Below are positions 9,890 through 18,429 of a stretch of DNA of 64,000 nucleotides, piece by piece. Made by a program: the position numbers and the translations under genes. The DNA lies in the NCBI GenBank assembly GCA_021201135.1, contig JAJQGT010000006.1, positions 715,710 to 779,709 of the forward strand. Direction: 5' to 3'. The notes under the pieces were generated by a model. The model made no database searches. It was not told the DNA's origin and worked only from the letters and a program-made list of their open reading frames with translations. This DNA comes from Oscillospiraceae bacterium. GTDB taxonomy: Bacteria; Bacillota; Clostridia; Oscillospirales; Ruminococcaceae. How positions within the stretch are numbered: the stretch's first letter is position 1; each line of letters opens with the position of its first letter.

Positions 9890-10135
9890 ATGAATCTTAG
9901 TGACAGGCAGATTGAATATCTTATCAAGAACGCTTCGGCAAAATTGGGCGTGAGTGAGGAACAGCTTCGGACCGAGCTTAAAAACGGGACGTTTGACAGG
10001 CTCTTGGGCTCTCTTCCGAAAAACGAGGCGCAAAGACTGACGGCGGCGCTTTCGAACCCGGCGACGGCGCAGGCGGTGCTCTCGAGCCCGCAGGCGAAGG
10101 AGCTTATGAAAAAGCTCTTCCCCGACAACAAATAG
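9890..10135 (+). CDS. Hypothetical protein (81 aa)
   Basis: MNLSDRQIEYLIKNASAKLGVSEEQLRTEL...; RBS ggagg upstream; the longer ORF 8966..10135 is antisense to two genes. Confidence 0.75.
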   Translation: MNLSDRQIEYLIKNASAKLGVSEEQLRTELKNGTFDRLLGSLPKNEAQRLTAALSNPATAQAVLSSPQAKELMKKLFPDNK

Positions 10136-10165
10136 CACTCAGAATAAGCCAAAGGAGGTGGCGGC

Positions 10166-10519
10166 GTGGACGACTTTGCAGAGAAAATAAGTCAGGTGCT
10201 TTCGGACGAAGAGAGCATGAAGCAGATTGGCGAGCTTGCCGCCATGCTCGGGCTGTCTCCCGATGGGAGTCCTCAGCCGGAAGCTCCGAAGACTCCCGAT
10301 AATCTTGATATGAGCGCAATTTCGGGGCTGATGCAGAAGATGAAGGGCTTTCAGCCGGACGACGACAACACAAGGTTCCTTCTGGCGCTCCGTCCGCTTC
10401 TGGGCGAGGAAAAGCAGAATAAAATCGACCGTGCGGTGAAGGTTCTGAGGCTCTTGAATCTCCTGCCGCTCATCAGCGAAAGCGGTCTATTGGGAGGCGA
10501 TTTCTTTGCCGGACTCTGA
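10166..10519 (+). CDS. Hypothetical protein
   Basis: Co-directional with neighbours, good RBS (aaaggaggtggcg), overlaps next gene. Confidence 0.7.
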   Translation: MDDFAEKISQVLSDEESMKQIGELAAMLGLSPDGSPQPEAPKTPDNLDMSAISGLMQKMKGFQPDDDNTRFLLALRPLLGEEKQNKIDRAVKVLRLLNLLPLISESGLLGGDFFAGL

Positions 10520-10817
10520 GTTTTCGAGAATGCAACAGGAAGCCTTAGAGCGCATGCGGGAGATGCAACGCCGCTCAAGGACGGTAGTGAATCCACCGCC
10601 GGAGCCGGCTCCCGAGCCTCCACCGCCCCCTCCGCCCGCTCCTCCCCGATCAGCTTTTCAGCCAAACTTAAACGTCAACAACCTGTTTCAGAACATCTTA
10701 GGCGACGGCTTGAAGCTCGATTCGGAGAAGGCGCTTATACTTATGATGCTGTTTGTGCTGTATAAAAATAAGGCGGATATAAAGTTGCTTATTGCGCTTG
10801 GGTATTTGCTGCTGTAA
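10506..10817 (+). CDS. Hypothetical protein with proline-rich linker and C-terminal hydrophobic segment
   Basis: NPPPEPAPEPPPPPPPAPP linker, C-term IKLLIALGYLLL. Confidence 0.65.
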   Translation: MPDSEFSRMQQEALERMREMQRRSRTVVNPPPEPAPEPPPPPPPAPPRSAFQPNLNVNNLFQNILGDGLKLDSEKALILMMLFVLYKNKADIKLLIALGYLLL

Positions 10818-10975
10818 ACCCCTCCACCACCGCCTTCGGCGGCGGTCCCGGTTTGCGAAGCAAACTGTCTCCCCATTTCAGGTGAGGCTTTGACTGCCTC
10901 TTTCAAAGGCTTTTGAGAGAAGGAAAATAGGCTCCCCTGAAAGGGGAGCTGGCGCCGAAGGCGACTGAGGGGTTT
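10816..10975. repeat. Family A MITE-like palindromic repeat, full-length copy A2 (160 bp)
   Basis: AAACCCCTC/GAGGGGTTT termini; left arm and right arm (GGCTCCCCTGAAAGGGGAGCTGGCGCCGAAGGCGACTGAGGGGTTT) as in A1. Confidence 0.88.
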
Positions 10976-10979
10976 CCCC

Positions 10980-11008
10980 TTGACAAACTCTCCGATTGCA
11001 TGTACAAT
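10980..11008 (+). promoter_or_regulatory. Sigma-70-type promoter for the FTR-like/trx pair
   Basis: TTGACA (10980-10985) - 17 nt - TACAAT (11003-11008). Confidence 0.7.
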
Positions 11009-11045
11009 ATCCTTAAGGGCAAACTAAGATTATTCGCCCGAAAGG

Positions 11046-11252
11046 ATGTCGAAAATGAAGCTGTACTACAACAAGGACGAGAAGATTGTCGAGGCTATCA
11101 GGAAGGGGCTTCTCAAAAAAGAGGGTCATTGCCCCTGCAAGTTAGAGATGAGCGAGGACACCATGTGCATGTGCAAAGAGTTTCGCGAGCAGGTCGCCGA
11201 CCCTGAATTTGAGGGCTACTGCCACTGCAGGCTCTATTATAAGGAAAAGTAA
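11046..11252 (+). CDS. Ferredoxin:thioredoxin reductase catalytic-subunit-like protein
   Basis: GHCPCKLEMSEDTMCMCKEFREQVADPEFEGYCHCRLY, i.e. CPC/CMC/CHC cysteine pattern of the FTR beta family; alternative start MKLYYNK. Confidence 0.8.
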   Translation: MSKMKLYYNKDEKIVEAIRKGLLKKEGHCPCKLEMSEDTMCMCKEFREQVADPEFEGYCHCRLYYKEK

Positions 11253-11270
11253 AAGAAAGGATGATTCAAA

Positions 11271-11579
11271 ATGCTGACTGTTCTTACTAATGAAAATTTT
11301 GATGCTGAGGTTATGAGTTCCGAGAAGCCGGTTATTATCGACTTCTGGGCTGAATGGTGCGGACCGTGCAGAATGATGTCCCCCATCGTCGACGAAATCG
11401 CCGAGGAGCACGAGGAGTATAAAGTCTGCAAGTGCAACGTCGACGAAGCCGGCGAGCTTGCGAACAGGTTCAAAGTCACCGCCATTCCGACCATCGTCAT
11501 GATTAAAAACGGCGAACTTGCCGCAACCTCGGTTGGGTATATGGAAAAAGAGGAGCTTCTCCAACAGCTCACCAAGTAA
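11271..11579 (+). CDS. trxA: Thioredoxin
   Basis: VIIDFWAEWCGPCRMMSPIVDEIA, FKVTAIPTIVMIKNGE. Confidence 0.95.
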   Translation: MLTVLTNENFDAEVMSSEKPVIIDFWAEWCGPCRMMSPIVDEIAEEHEEYKVCKCNVDEAGELANRFKVTAIPTIVMIKNGELAATSVGYMEKEELLQQLTK

Positions 11580-11589
11580 AACCGCATTA

Positions 11590-11626
11590 AAAAAGCCGTC
11601 CCGATTGATTTCGGAACGGCTTTTAT
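11590..11626. terminator. Bidirectional terminator between convergent trxA and EF-G-like gene
   Basis: AAAAGCCGTcCCGattgatttCGGaACGGCTTTT. Confidence 0.8.
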
Positions 11627-11638
11627 TATTACTGAGAA

Positions 11639-13708
11639 TTACTCTTCATCCGTCTTAAACTCTGCAATAACTGCATCAACGAGGTTCGAGGGGAGCTGGT
11701 CATAGCGGAGCTTTTCGAGGGTGAATTCGCCCATGCCTCTGGTCATCTGGCGGACGACCATGGCGAAGTCGTGGGTTTCAGACTCGGGAATCTCGGCGGT
11801 GATGGTCGTTAAACCCTTCTTGCCGGCGGGGTTCATGCCGAGGACTCTGCCTCTTCTCTTATTGAGCTCTCCCATCATGTCGCCGGTGTTCTCATCGGGA
11901 ACTGTTACCTCGAGGCTGTCAATCGGTTCGAGGAGAACGGGGTTCGCCTGCTTCATGCCTTCCTTGAAGGCGATGGAAGCCGCCATCTTGAAGGACATTT
12001 CGGAGGAGTCAACCGGGTGATAGGAGCCGTCGACCAAAGTCGCCTTGACGCCGACAACCGGGAATCCTGCAAGGACGCCCTTCTTCATGCAGTCCTGAAG
12101 ACCCTTCTCGACTGCCGGGAAGAAGTTACGCGGAACTGCGCCGCCGAAGACGTTCTCTTCGAAGACAAGCTCGTCGCTGTCGCAGGGCTCGAACTCAATC
12201 CAGACGTCGCCGTACTGACCGTGACCGCCGGACTGCTTCTTGTGTCTGCCCTGAACCTTGCACTTCTTGCGGATGGTTTCCTTATAGGAGACCTTCGGAA
12301 CGGAGGTGATGACATCGACGCCGAAGCCGGTCTTGAGCTTCGAGAGGGTCGAATCTATATGCTGTTCTCCGAGACCGGAGAGAATCTGCTCGAAGGTGGT
12401 GTCGTCCTGCTTGTAGGTGAGGGAGAGGTCTTCCTCAAGGAGCCTCTGCATAGCGCCGGAAATCTTCGACTCGTCACCCTGGGTCTTTGCCTTGACGCAG
12501 ACGGAATAGCAGGGCTTCGGGAAGGAAATCTTCGGGAAGGAAACAACACGGGAAGCGTCGCAGATGGTGTCGTTTGTGTTTATCGACATCTTGGTTGCGA
12601 CGACGATATCGCCCGCAGTTGCGAACTGGACTTCAACCTGCTTCTTGCCGACGAGATTGAGGAGCTTGCCGACCTTTTCGGTTCCGCCGGTGGTGGCGTT
12701 GACAATTTCCTTGCCGCTTTCAAGCTTGCCGGATATAACCTTGATGAAGGACATCTTTCCGACGAACGGGTCGGCAACGGTCTTGAAGACGAATGCGGAA
12801 AGGGGTGCGTCGTTGTCGTGGGCAATGCTTACTTCGTTGCCGTCGGCATCGGTAGCCTTGACGTCGCCCAATTCATGAGGAGACGGGAGAAGCTTTGCGA
12901 TATAGTCTATAAGGATATCCACGCCTGCGAGGTCAAGAGACGAAACGCAGGTAACAGGGGTGATCATGCCGCTTGCAATGCCGTTGTGAATGCCGTCGAC
13001 GAGCTCTTCGTGGGTGAACTTCTCACCGTCGAGGAACTTCATCATCAGCTCCTCATCGGTCTCGGCGACTGCCTCGCTCATAGCCTCGATAAGACCGTCG
13101 ATACGGTATGTAGGCTCGGGCTCGCCGGCATCCATAAGCTCGCCCTTGGGACCGTACTTATAGTTCTTCATTGCAAGCAAATCATAGTAGGAAACAATCT
13201 TGTTGTCCTTGATGAGCGGAACGACAATCGGACAGACGGTCGAGCCGAATTCTGTCTTCAGGTTTGTAAGGACGTTCGAGAAGTTTGCATTCTCGTCGTC
13301 AATCTTTGTTACAACGAACATGTGCGGGGTCTTATGAGCCATTGCGTTGTCATAAGCCTTCTTTGTTCCGACATGAATACCGGACTTGGCGGATACCGTT
13401 ATGAGCATACAATCAGCGGCATATGCGCCCTCAACAACTCCTCCGGCATAGTCGAAAAGACCGGGGGTATCAAGGATATTTACCTTCACGCCATCCTTCT
13501 CATAGTAGGAAAGCGAAGTATAGATTGAGCACTTCTTGGAAATCTCTATCGGAGTATAGTCGGAGACGGTGTTGCCGTCCGCAACCTTTCCCAAACGGTC
13601 GGTTACGCCTGCTTTGTAGAGAATTGCCTCGCAAAGTGCGGTCTTGCCCGAGCCGGAATGTCCTGCCAAGGTGATATTTTTGATATGTGCGCTGTCGTAG
13701 GTTTTCAA
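11639..13708 (-). CDS. Elongation factor G-like translational GTPase (second EF-G type)
   Basis: NITLAGHSGSGKTALCEA (G1), ILDTPGLFDY (G3), VVTKIDDE (G4); EF-G domain IV/V motifs GGHGQYGDVWIEFEP, RRGRVLGMNP. Confidence 0.88.
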   Translation of the reverse strand: MKTYDSAHIKNITLAGHSGSGKTALCEAILYKAGVTDRLGKVADGNTVSDYTPIEISKKCSIYTSLSYYEKDGVKVNILDTPGLFDYAGGVVEGAYAADCMLITVSAKSGIHVGTKKAYDNAMAHKTPHMFVVTKIDDENANFSNVLTNLKTEFGSTVCPIVVPLIKDNKIVSYYDLLAMKNYKYGPKGELMDAGEPEPTYRIDGLIEAMSEAVAETDEELMMKFLDGEKFTHEELVDGIHNGIASGMITPVTCVSSLDLAGVDILIDYIAKLLPSPHELGDVKATDADGNEVSIAHDNDAPLSAFVFKTVADPFVGKMSFIKVISGKLESGKEIVNATTGGTEKVGKLLNLVGKKQVEVQFATAGDIVVATKMSINTNDTICDASRVVSFPKISFPKPCYSVCVKAKTQGDESKISGAMQRLLEEDLSLTYKQDDTTFEQILSGLGEQHIDSTLSKLKTGFGVDVITSVPKVSYKETIRKKCKVQGRHKKQSGGHGQYGDVWIEFEPCDSDELVFEENVFGGAVPRNFFPAVEKGLQDCMKKGVLAGFPVVGVKATLVDGSYHPVDSSEMSFKMAASIAFKEGMKQANPVLLEPIDSLEVTVPDENTGDMMGELNKRRGRVLGMNPAGKKGLTTITAEIPESETHDFAMVVRQMTRGMGEFTLEKLRYDQLPSNLVDAVIAEFKTDEE

Positions 13709-13890
13709 GTTAATCTCTCCATTCTGTTATACTGTCGGCTGCACAATGTTCGCATCGGTTAGTTCGAATTGAACAATAAAAACACGCTTCCCAACTATTA
13801 TATAACATTTTCGCACAAATAGCAATACCAAATTTCAGATTTGTTTTTTGTGCAACTTGCACAAGTGTGCAACTGCACAACTTTACAAAC

Positions 13891-13936
13891 AAGTTCGCCG
13901 ATGGCGAACTTCGGGAGATTTGCTTCGCAAACTCCC
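13891..13936. repeat. Pair of adjacent short palindromes (AAGTTCGCC-GAT-GGCGAACTT and GGGAG-a-TTTGC-TTC-GCAAACTCCC)
   Basis: Direct reading; same cores as those nested in repeat families A and B. Confidence 0.8.
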
Positions 13937-13944
13937 ACTGGGGT

Positions 13945-14961
13945 TTACCTTCGCTTGTTTACAGTGATTATTGTAGCCGCTATTGCCATCGGCAGGAGCG
14001 CAATAGCGACGCCGGTTGTCGGGTTTTCGGCGGCTTTAGCGTCTTCAGCGGTCGACGTTTCGGTTTCGGTCTCTGCTTCGGACGGGGCGGCGACGGTTTC
14101 ATAGGCGGACAGCATCGCCTCCGCAATGGTGGCGTGCCCGGTGGCGTTCGGGTGGAAGTCGAAGTTCATGGTGAGAAGATTGACATTCGTAGCAACTCCG
14201 GCGGAGTATACGTCCACAACAACGACATTGTCGCTCATAGCGTCAACCTGAGTGAGGAGCGCATTGAATGCGGTCACGGCGGTGTCAAACAGGGTGCTCA
14301 TCGCCGCATAATCCTCTAAGACAGCAAGAGACGCATACGGGTTATACTGGTTTGCGAGAAGAATAATCGCGTCGCTGTTCACCGAGAGAATGTGGGTGAT
14401 AATCGACTGGATATCCGCAATAGCGGTTGTTCCCGCTCCGGACACTGCGGCTACCGCCTCGGCGATTCCCTCGTCGGATGTCAGAAGCGACAAAACCGTC
14501 GAAATCTCTTCCTGATAGGAAGTGCCGTCGGTGAACCATGTCTGGACATCGGTGACGGTCAAATCCGTTCCGAAGGTGGCGTTATAGAGGTCCAAAAGAT
14601 ACTGATAGAAAGCGTGCAACAGATCGTTGCCGCCGATGGTGATGGTCACGACGTCGACCATCGAAAGATACGAGTCATACTCCCCGGTCTCAAGGGTTTC
14701 CGCAAGGGTCGCGGCAGTCAAGCCGGAGACGCCGTAGTTGATGGTGGTCGCGCCGATTTCCTCACCGAAAAGCGAGACAAAGCTCTCGGTGTCCGGGTCG
14801 GAAAGCCCGAAGCCCGCCGTGATACTGTCGCCGAGGGCGAGATATGTGGTCGTGTTCCGCGAGCTGATGAGCATATTCGACGCAAAAACTGTATTCGTCA
14901 GCATGCACCCGGCAAAGACCATCGCCAACGCTATGCTGAATATTCTTCTGATTGTTTTCAT
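13945..14961 (-). CDS. Secreted SGNH/GDSL hydrolase with C-terminal NPTTG-type sorting signal
   Basis: Signal peptide MKTIRRIFSIALAMVFAGCMLTNTVFA; YLALGDSITAGFGL; ITIGGNDLLHAFY; FHPNATGH; C-term NPTTG-hydrophobic-NKRR. Confidence 0.85.
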   Translation of the reverse strand: MKTIRRIFSIALAMVFAGCMLTNTVFASNMLISSRNTTTYLALGDSITAGFGLSDPDTESFVSLFGEEIGATTINYGVSGLTAATLAETLETGEYDSYLSMVDVVTITIGGNDLLHAFYQYLLDLYNATFGTDLTVTDVQTWFTDGTSYQEEISTVLSLLTSDEGIAEAVAAVSGAGTTAIADIQSIITHILSVNSDAIILLANQYNPYASLAVLEDYAAMSTLFDTAVTAFNALLTQVDAMSDNVVVVDVYSAGVATNVNLLTMNFDFHPNATGHATIAEAMLSAYETVAAPSEAETETETSTAEDAKAAENPTTGVAIALLPMAIAATIITVNKRR

Positions 14962-15039
14962 TGAAGGTACCTCCTTTTTATACGGGAGACAAAAAACAGA
15001 AAATCTCCCCACGTTTGTTTATCGGTCCGAACGCAGGCA

Positions 15040-16983
15040 CTACTCACCGTCTGTCCATATCTGATTGAATACTTCTTCGGTTATCGCTTTGTATGGGTTG
15101 CCGTCTGCATCAAACAGTGCTTCGTTGTAGCAAGCGCTTCCCTGTGCCTCCGATACGGTTGAATTTGCAAGGTCATATTCTGCGGCAGGGGTATTAATCC
15201 AGCCGGAGCCTTCGCTTGCCCATGTGTCAGACGACGTCAGTATCCATGCAGGCTCCCAATAGAAGGTTCCGATGCAGTAGTCAATCTGCGCCGCAGCTTC
15301 GTTCAAGACAGTTATCGCCTGAACCTGACCGTCCTCGCTCGGCGTGCCGAACACATCCTCAACTTCATCACCATAGGCACCGCTTGTGCCGTAGGAATAC
15401 TCTGCAATCATTGTGAGCTTTCCGAAAGCCTGAGCCACGCCGTTCAAAGATTCGGTCAGATTTTCAAGCGTTCCGTGCCAGAAAGGATAGTAGGAAGACG
15501 AGAAGATATCATAATCCGCACCTGCCGCTGCAAGCATATTTGCGTATCCGTAGTAGGTTGTCGGGTCGGGGCTTGTGAAACGCACAGCGATTAAAATGCT
15601 GTCGTCAAACTCCCTTACAGCCTCACAGCCTGCCGCAATAAGCTGAGCAATATTTTCCATTCCGCTTTCACCGGCAAGGTAACTGTTGGTCTCGTTTCCA
15701 ACCGAAACGATGCCGATATCAACACCGGTTGCGGCGATTTGCTCGAGTGCTTCCGTTGTGTATTCGGCAATAGCGGCTTGCTTTTCTTCAAGTGAATAAT
15801 CCGCCCACGCCTTGGGAGCATAGGAGCGGCTCGGGTCGCTCCAGAAATCGGAATAATGGAAATCAACATACAGAGTCAAGCCGAGCTCAGCGCATCTTTC
15901 GGCAATCTCGCATGTGTATGCAAGGTCACACACTCCGCCGCCGTAGCTGTTTTCGGGAGTCTTTTCTTCGCCTTCGGCATATGGGTCGTTCCACACTCTG
16001 ACACGGACATAGTTTACCCCCGCATCCTTCAGAATGGCGAGCAAATCTTCTTCCTCACCGTCTGCGTTATAGTAAACAACTCCGCTCTTTTCAAGGGAAA
16101 TAAGCGATGAGACGTCGACACCCTTAATCCAATCTCCGTCATTTATAACGGTTCCGTTGTATGTGATGCCGCTGAAGTCTATTGAGCCAGAACCCGTTGC
16201 GCCAACCTCCTGAATATCCCAGTTTGCTTCTTCAGGTGAAACGCCGTAATCCTCCGAAGCTCCACCCAATGGGTCATCACTTGAAGAATCTGAGGCACTT
16301 GCTTCGCCGCTCACACCGGCATTGCTTGCTTCAATCGAATCCTTTTCGCTTGCGGCTACAAATACCACATTATCAATGTCTCCCCAGTCATTGGCTCCGA
16401 GTTCACCGGAAATCCGAATCGTGACAACATCGCCCGCTTCAACAACGATTTCATCGGTAATCGCCGTCGTCCAAACGTCCCAGTCGAGAGTCGGCGTGAT
16501 ATCCAGAACGGCGACTTCTACATCATTGACGAGTACATAAAACGTCAGTGTTCCCTCAAAAGTGCTCGATCCTTCATAGTAAATTCCACCTACATATGTA
16601 CCCGCTTCTTCAACAAGTATATACTGCGACAGCGTAAACGAGCCTCCGGCATAGGAATACATCTTGGCGAAATACGAAGTGTTTACGGTCGCCCAATCAT
16701 CTGTCTGAACGTTCACAACGCCGCTCGACGATTCCTCGACCGTCCAGCCTTCAAAATCCTGTGTTTCGAAGTCGCCGTTTACCAGTTCTGAATGGTATTC
16801 GATTGTTTCAGCAATCGTTTCCGCAGACGCATCCGTGTCAGTGTCGGCAACTGCTTCAACAGTTGTTTCCTCCGTTGTAATCGCATCATCATTGCTTTGT
16901 GAGCCACAACCTGTCATCGTAAAAACAAGTACGAGCGATAGCATGAGAGCGATGATTCTATTAAGATTATTTCGTTTTTTCAT
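15040..16983 (-). CDS. Glycoside hydrolase family 53 (arabinogalactan endo-beta-1,4-galactanase) lipoprotein with N-terminal carbohydrate-binding-like domain
   Basis: Lipobox MTGCGS; GVDVSSLISLEKSGVVYYN...LLAILKDAGVNYVRVRVWNDPY, YVDFHYSDFWSDPSRSYAPKAW, VSVGNETNSYLAG, IAEYSYG. Confidence 0.9.
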   Translation of the reverse strand: MKKRNNLNRIIALMLSLVLVFTMTGCGSQSNDDAITTEETTVEAVADTDTDASAETIAETIEYHSELVNGDFETQDFEGWTVEESSSGVVNVQTDDWATVNTSYFAKMYSYAGGSFTLSQYILVEEAGTYVGGIYYEGSSTFEGTLTFYVLVNDVEVAVLDITPTLDWDVWTTAITDEIVVEAGDVVTIRISGELGANDWGDIDNVVFVAASEKDSIEASNAGVSGEASASDSSSDDPLGGASEDYGVSPEEANWDIQEVGATGSGSIDFSGITYNGTVINDGDWIKGVDVSSLISLEKSGVVYYNADGEEEDLLAILKDAGVNYVRVRVWNDPYAEGEEKTPENSYGGGVCDLAYTCEIAERCAELGLTLYVDFHYSDFWSDPSRSYAPKAWADYSLEEKQAAIAEYTTEALEQIAATGVDIGIVSVGNETNSYLAGESGMENIAQLIAAGCEAVREFDDSILIAVRFTSPDPTTYYGYANMLAAAGADYDIFSSSYYPFWHGTLENLTESLNGVAQAFGKLTMIAEYSYGTSGAYGDEVEDVFGTPSEDGQVQAITVLNEAAAQIDYCIGTFYWEPAWILTSSDTWASEGSGWINTPAAEYDLANSTVSEAQGSACYNEALFDADGNPYKAITEEVFNQIWTDGE

Positions 16984-17100
16984 GTCAGTCTCCTCAACTT
17001 TATTTTTGAATAATTTTTATTATAGCAAGAATTTGTGGAGAAGTCAACAATCTTTTATGCTGATATTGTGGATTTATAGAAAATTTTGCACAAAAAAGTA

Positions 17101-17188
17101 CGGGCGGATGATATCCGCCCGAAAAAGCATGTAAGAAAAGTAGGGGCGGATAAGTTCGCATAGCGAACTTGTATATCCAGCCCCTACA
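17101..17188. repeat. Family B palindromic repeat, copy B1
   Basis: CGGGCGGATGATATCCGCCCG ... TAGGGGCGGAT[hairpin]ATCCAGCCCCTACA. Confidence 0.75.
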
Positions 17189-17190
17189 AT

Positions 17191-18405
17191 TTACGCCATA
17201 AGTTTGCTGAGATTCTCCGCTATCGTCCCAATGAACTCCTCGGTCGAGACCGACTGCTTGTTCTCGAGGGTCGAGAGTGCCGCCATGTCGCCGGTCATGA
17301 TGCCGCTTTCGATGGTCGAGATGGTCGCTTTCTCAAGCTTGTCGGCATAGTCGCAAAGCTCGGGGATTTCGTCGAGCTCGCCGCGCTTGCGGAAGGCGCC
17401 GGACCATGCGAAGATGGTCGCAACGGGGTTGGTCGAGGTGCGCTCGCCCTTGAGATACTTGTAGTAGTGCCTCTGGACTGTGCCGTGGGCGGCTTCGTAC
17501 TCGTAAACTCCGTCGGGAGAGACGAGCACCGAGGTCATAAGACCAAGGCTTCCATAGGCTGTGGCAACCATGTCGCTCATGACGTCGCCGTCGTAGTTCT
17601 TGCAAGCCCAGATTACGCCGCCGTTTGAACGGACGATTCTGGCGACAACGTCGTCGATGAGGGTGTAGAAGTACTCGATGTCGGCGGCTTCGAACTTCTC
17701 TTTATACTCTGCTTCGTAAATCTCCGCAAAGATGTCCTTGAAATGGTGGTCGTAGGTCTTCGAAATAGTGTCCTTCGCCGCAAACCAGACGTCCTGATGG
17801 GTGTCGAGGGCGTAGGAAAGGCAGGAACGGGCAAAGCTCGCAATAGACTTGTCGAGGTTGTGGACGCCCTGAATGATTCCGGCGCTCGACTTAAAATCAT
17901 GAATAAGAGCCCTTGTCTCGTTGCCGTTCTCGTCGGTCACGACAAGCTCGGCTTTCGAGCCCTGCGGAACGGCGAGCTCGGTGTTCTTGTAGATGTCGCC
18001 ATAGGCGTGACGGGCAATCGTAATGGGCTTCGTCCATGTCGGGATGAAGGGCGTGATGCCCTTGACGATAATCGGGGTTCTGAAGACGGTGCCGTCGAGG
18101 ATGGCACGGATGGTGCCGTTCGGGGACTTCCACATCTCCTTGAGGTGGTACTCCTCAACTCTGGCGGCGTTCGGAGTGATGGTGGCACACTTGACTGCGA
18201 CGCCATACTTCTTCGTCGCCTCGGCACTGTCGATGGTGACCTGGTCGTCGGTTTCGTTTCTGTGAACGAGTCCCAGGTCGTAATATTCGGATTTCAGGTC
18301 GACGAACGGGGCGATGAGCTCGTCCTTGATCATCTGCCAGACAACCCTTGTCATCTCGTCGCCGTCCATTTCGACAAGCGGCGTTTTCATTTGAATTTTT
18401 GCCAT
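17191..18405 (-). CDS. icd: NADP-dependent isocitrate dehydrogenase
   Basis: [73 protein letters not shown]. Confidence 0.95.
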   Translation of the reverse strand: MAKIQMKTPLVEMDGDEMTRVVWQMIKDELIAPFVDLKSEYYDLGLVHRNETDDQVTIDSAEATKKYGVAVKCATITPNAARVEEYHLKEMWKSPNGTIRAILDGTVFRTPIIVKGITPFIPTWTKPITIARHAYGDIYKNTELAVPQGSKAELVVTDENGNETRALIHDFKSSAGIIQGVHNLDKSIASFARSCLSYALDTHQDVWFAAKDTISKTYDHHFKDIFAEIYEAEYKEKFEAADIEYFYTLIDDVVARIVRSNGGVIWACKNYDGDVMSDMVATAYGSLGLMTSVLVSPDGVYEYEAAHGTVQRHYYKYLKGERTSTNPVATIFAWSGAFRKRGELDEIPELCDYADKLEKATISTIESGIMTGDMAALSTLENKQSVSTEEFIGTIAENLSKLMA

Positions 18406-18429
18406 TTTCTTTGACCTCCCAATGTTGTA

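Noticed and set aside
12017-13528. 503-aa plus-strand ORF
   Set aside because: Entirely antisense to the well-supported EF-G-like gene; arises from codon bias of the opposite strand, no recognisable motifs.
17743-18414. 223-aa plus-strand ORF
   Set aside because: Antisense shadow of icd.
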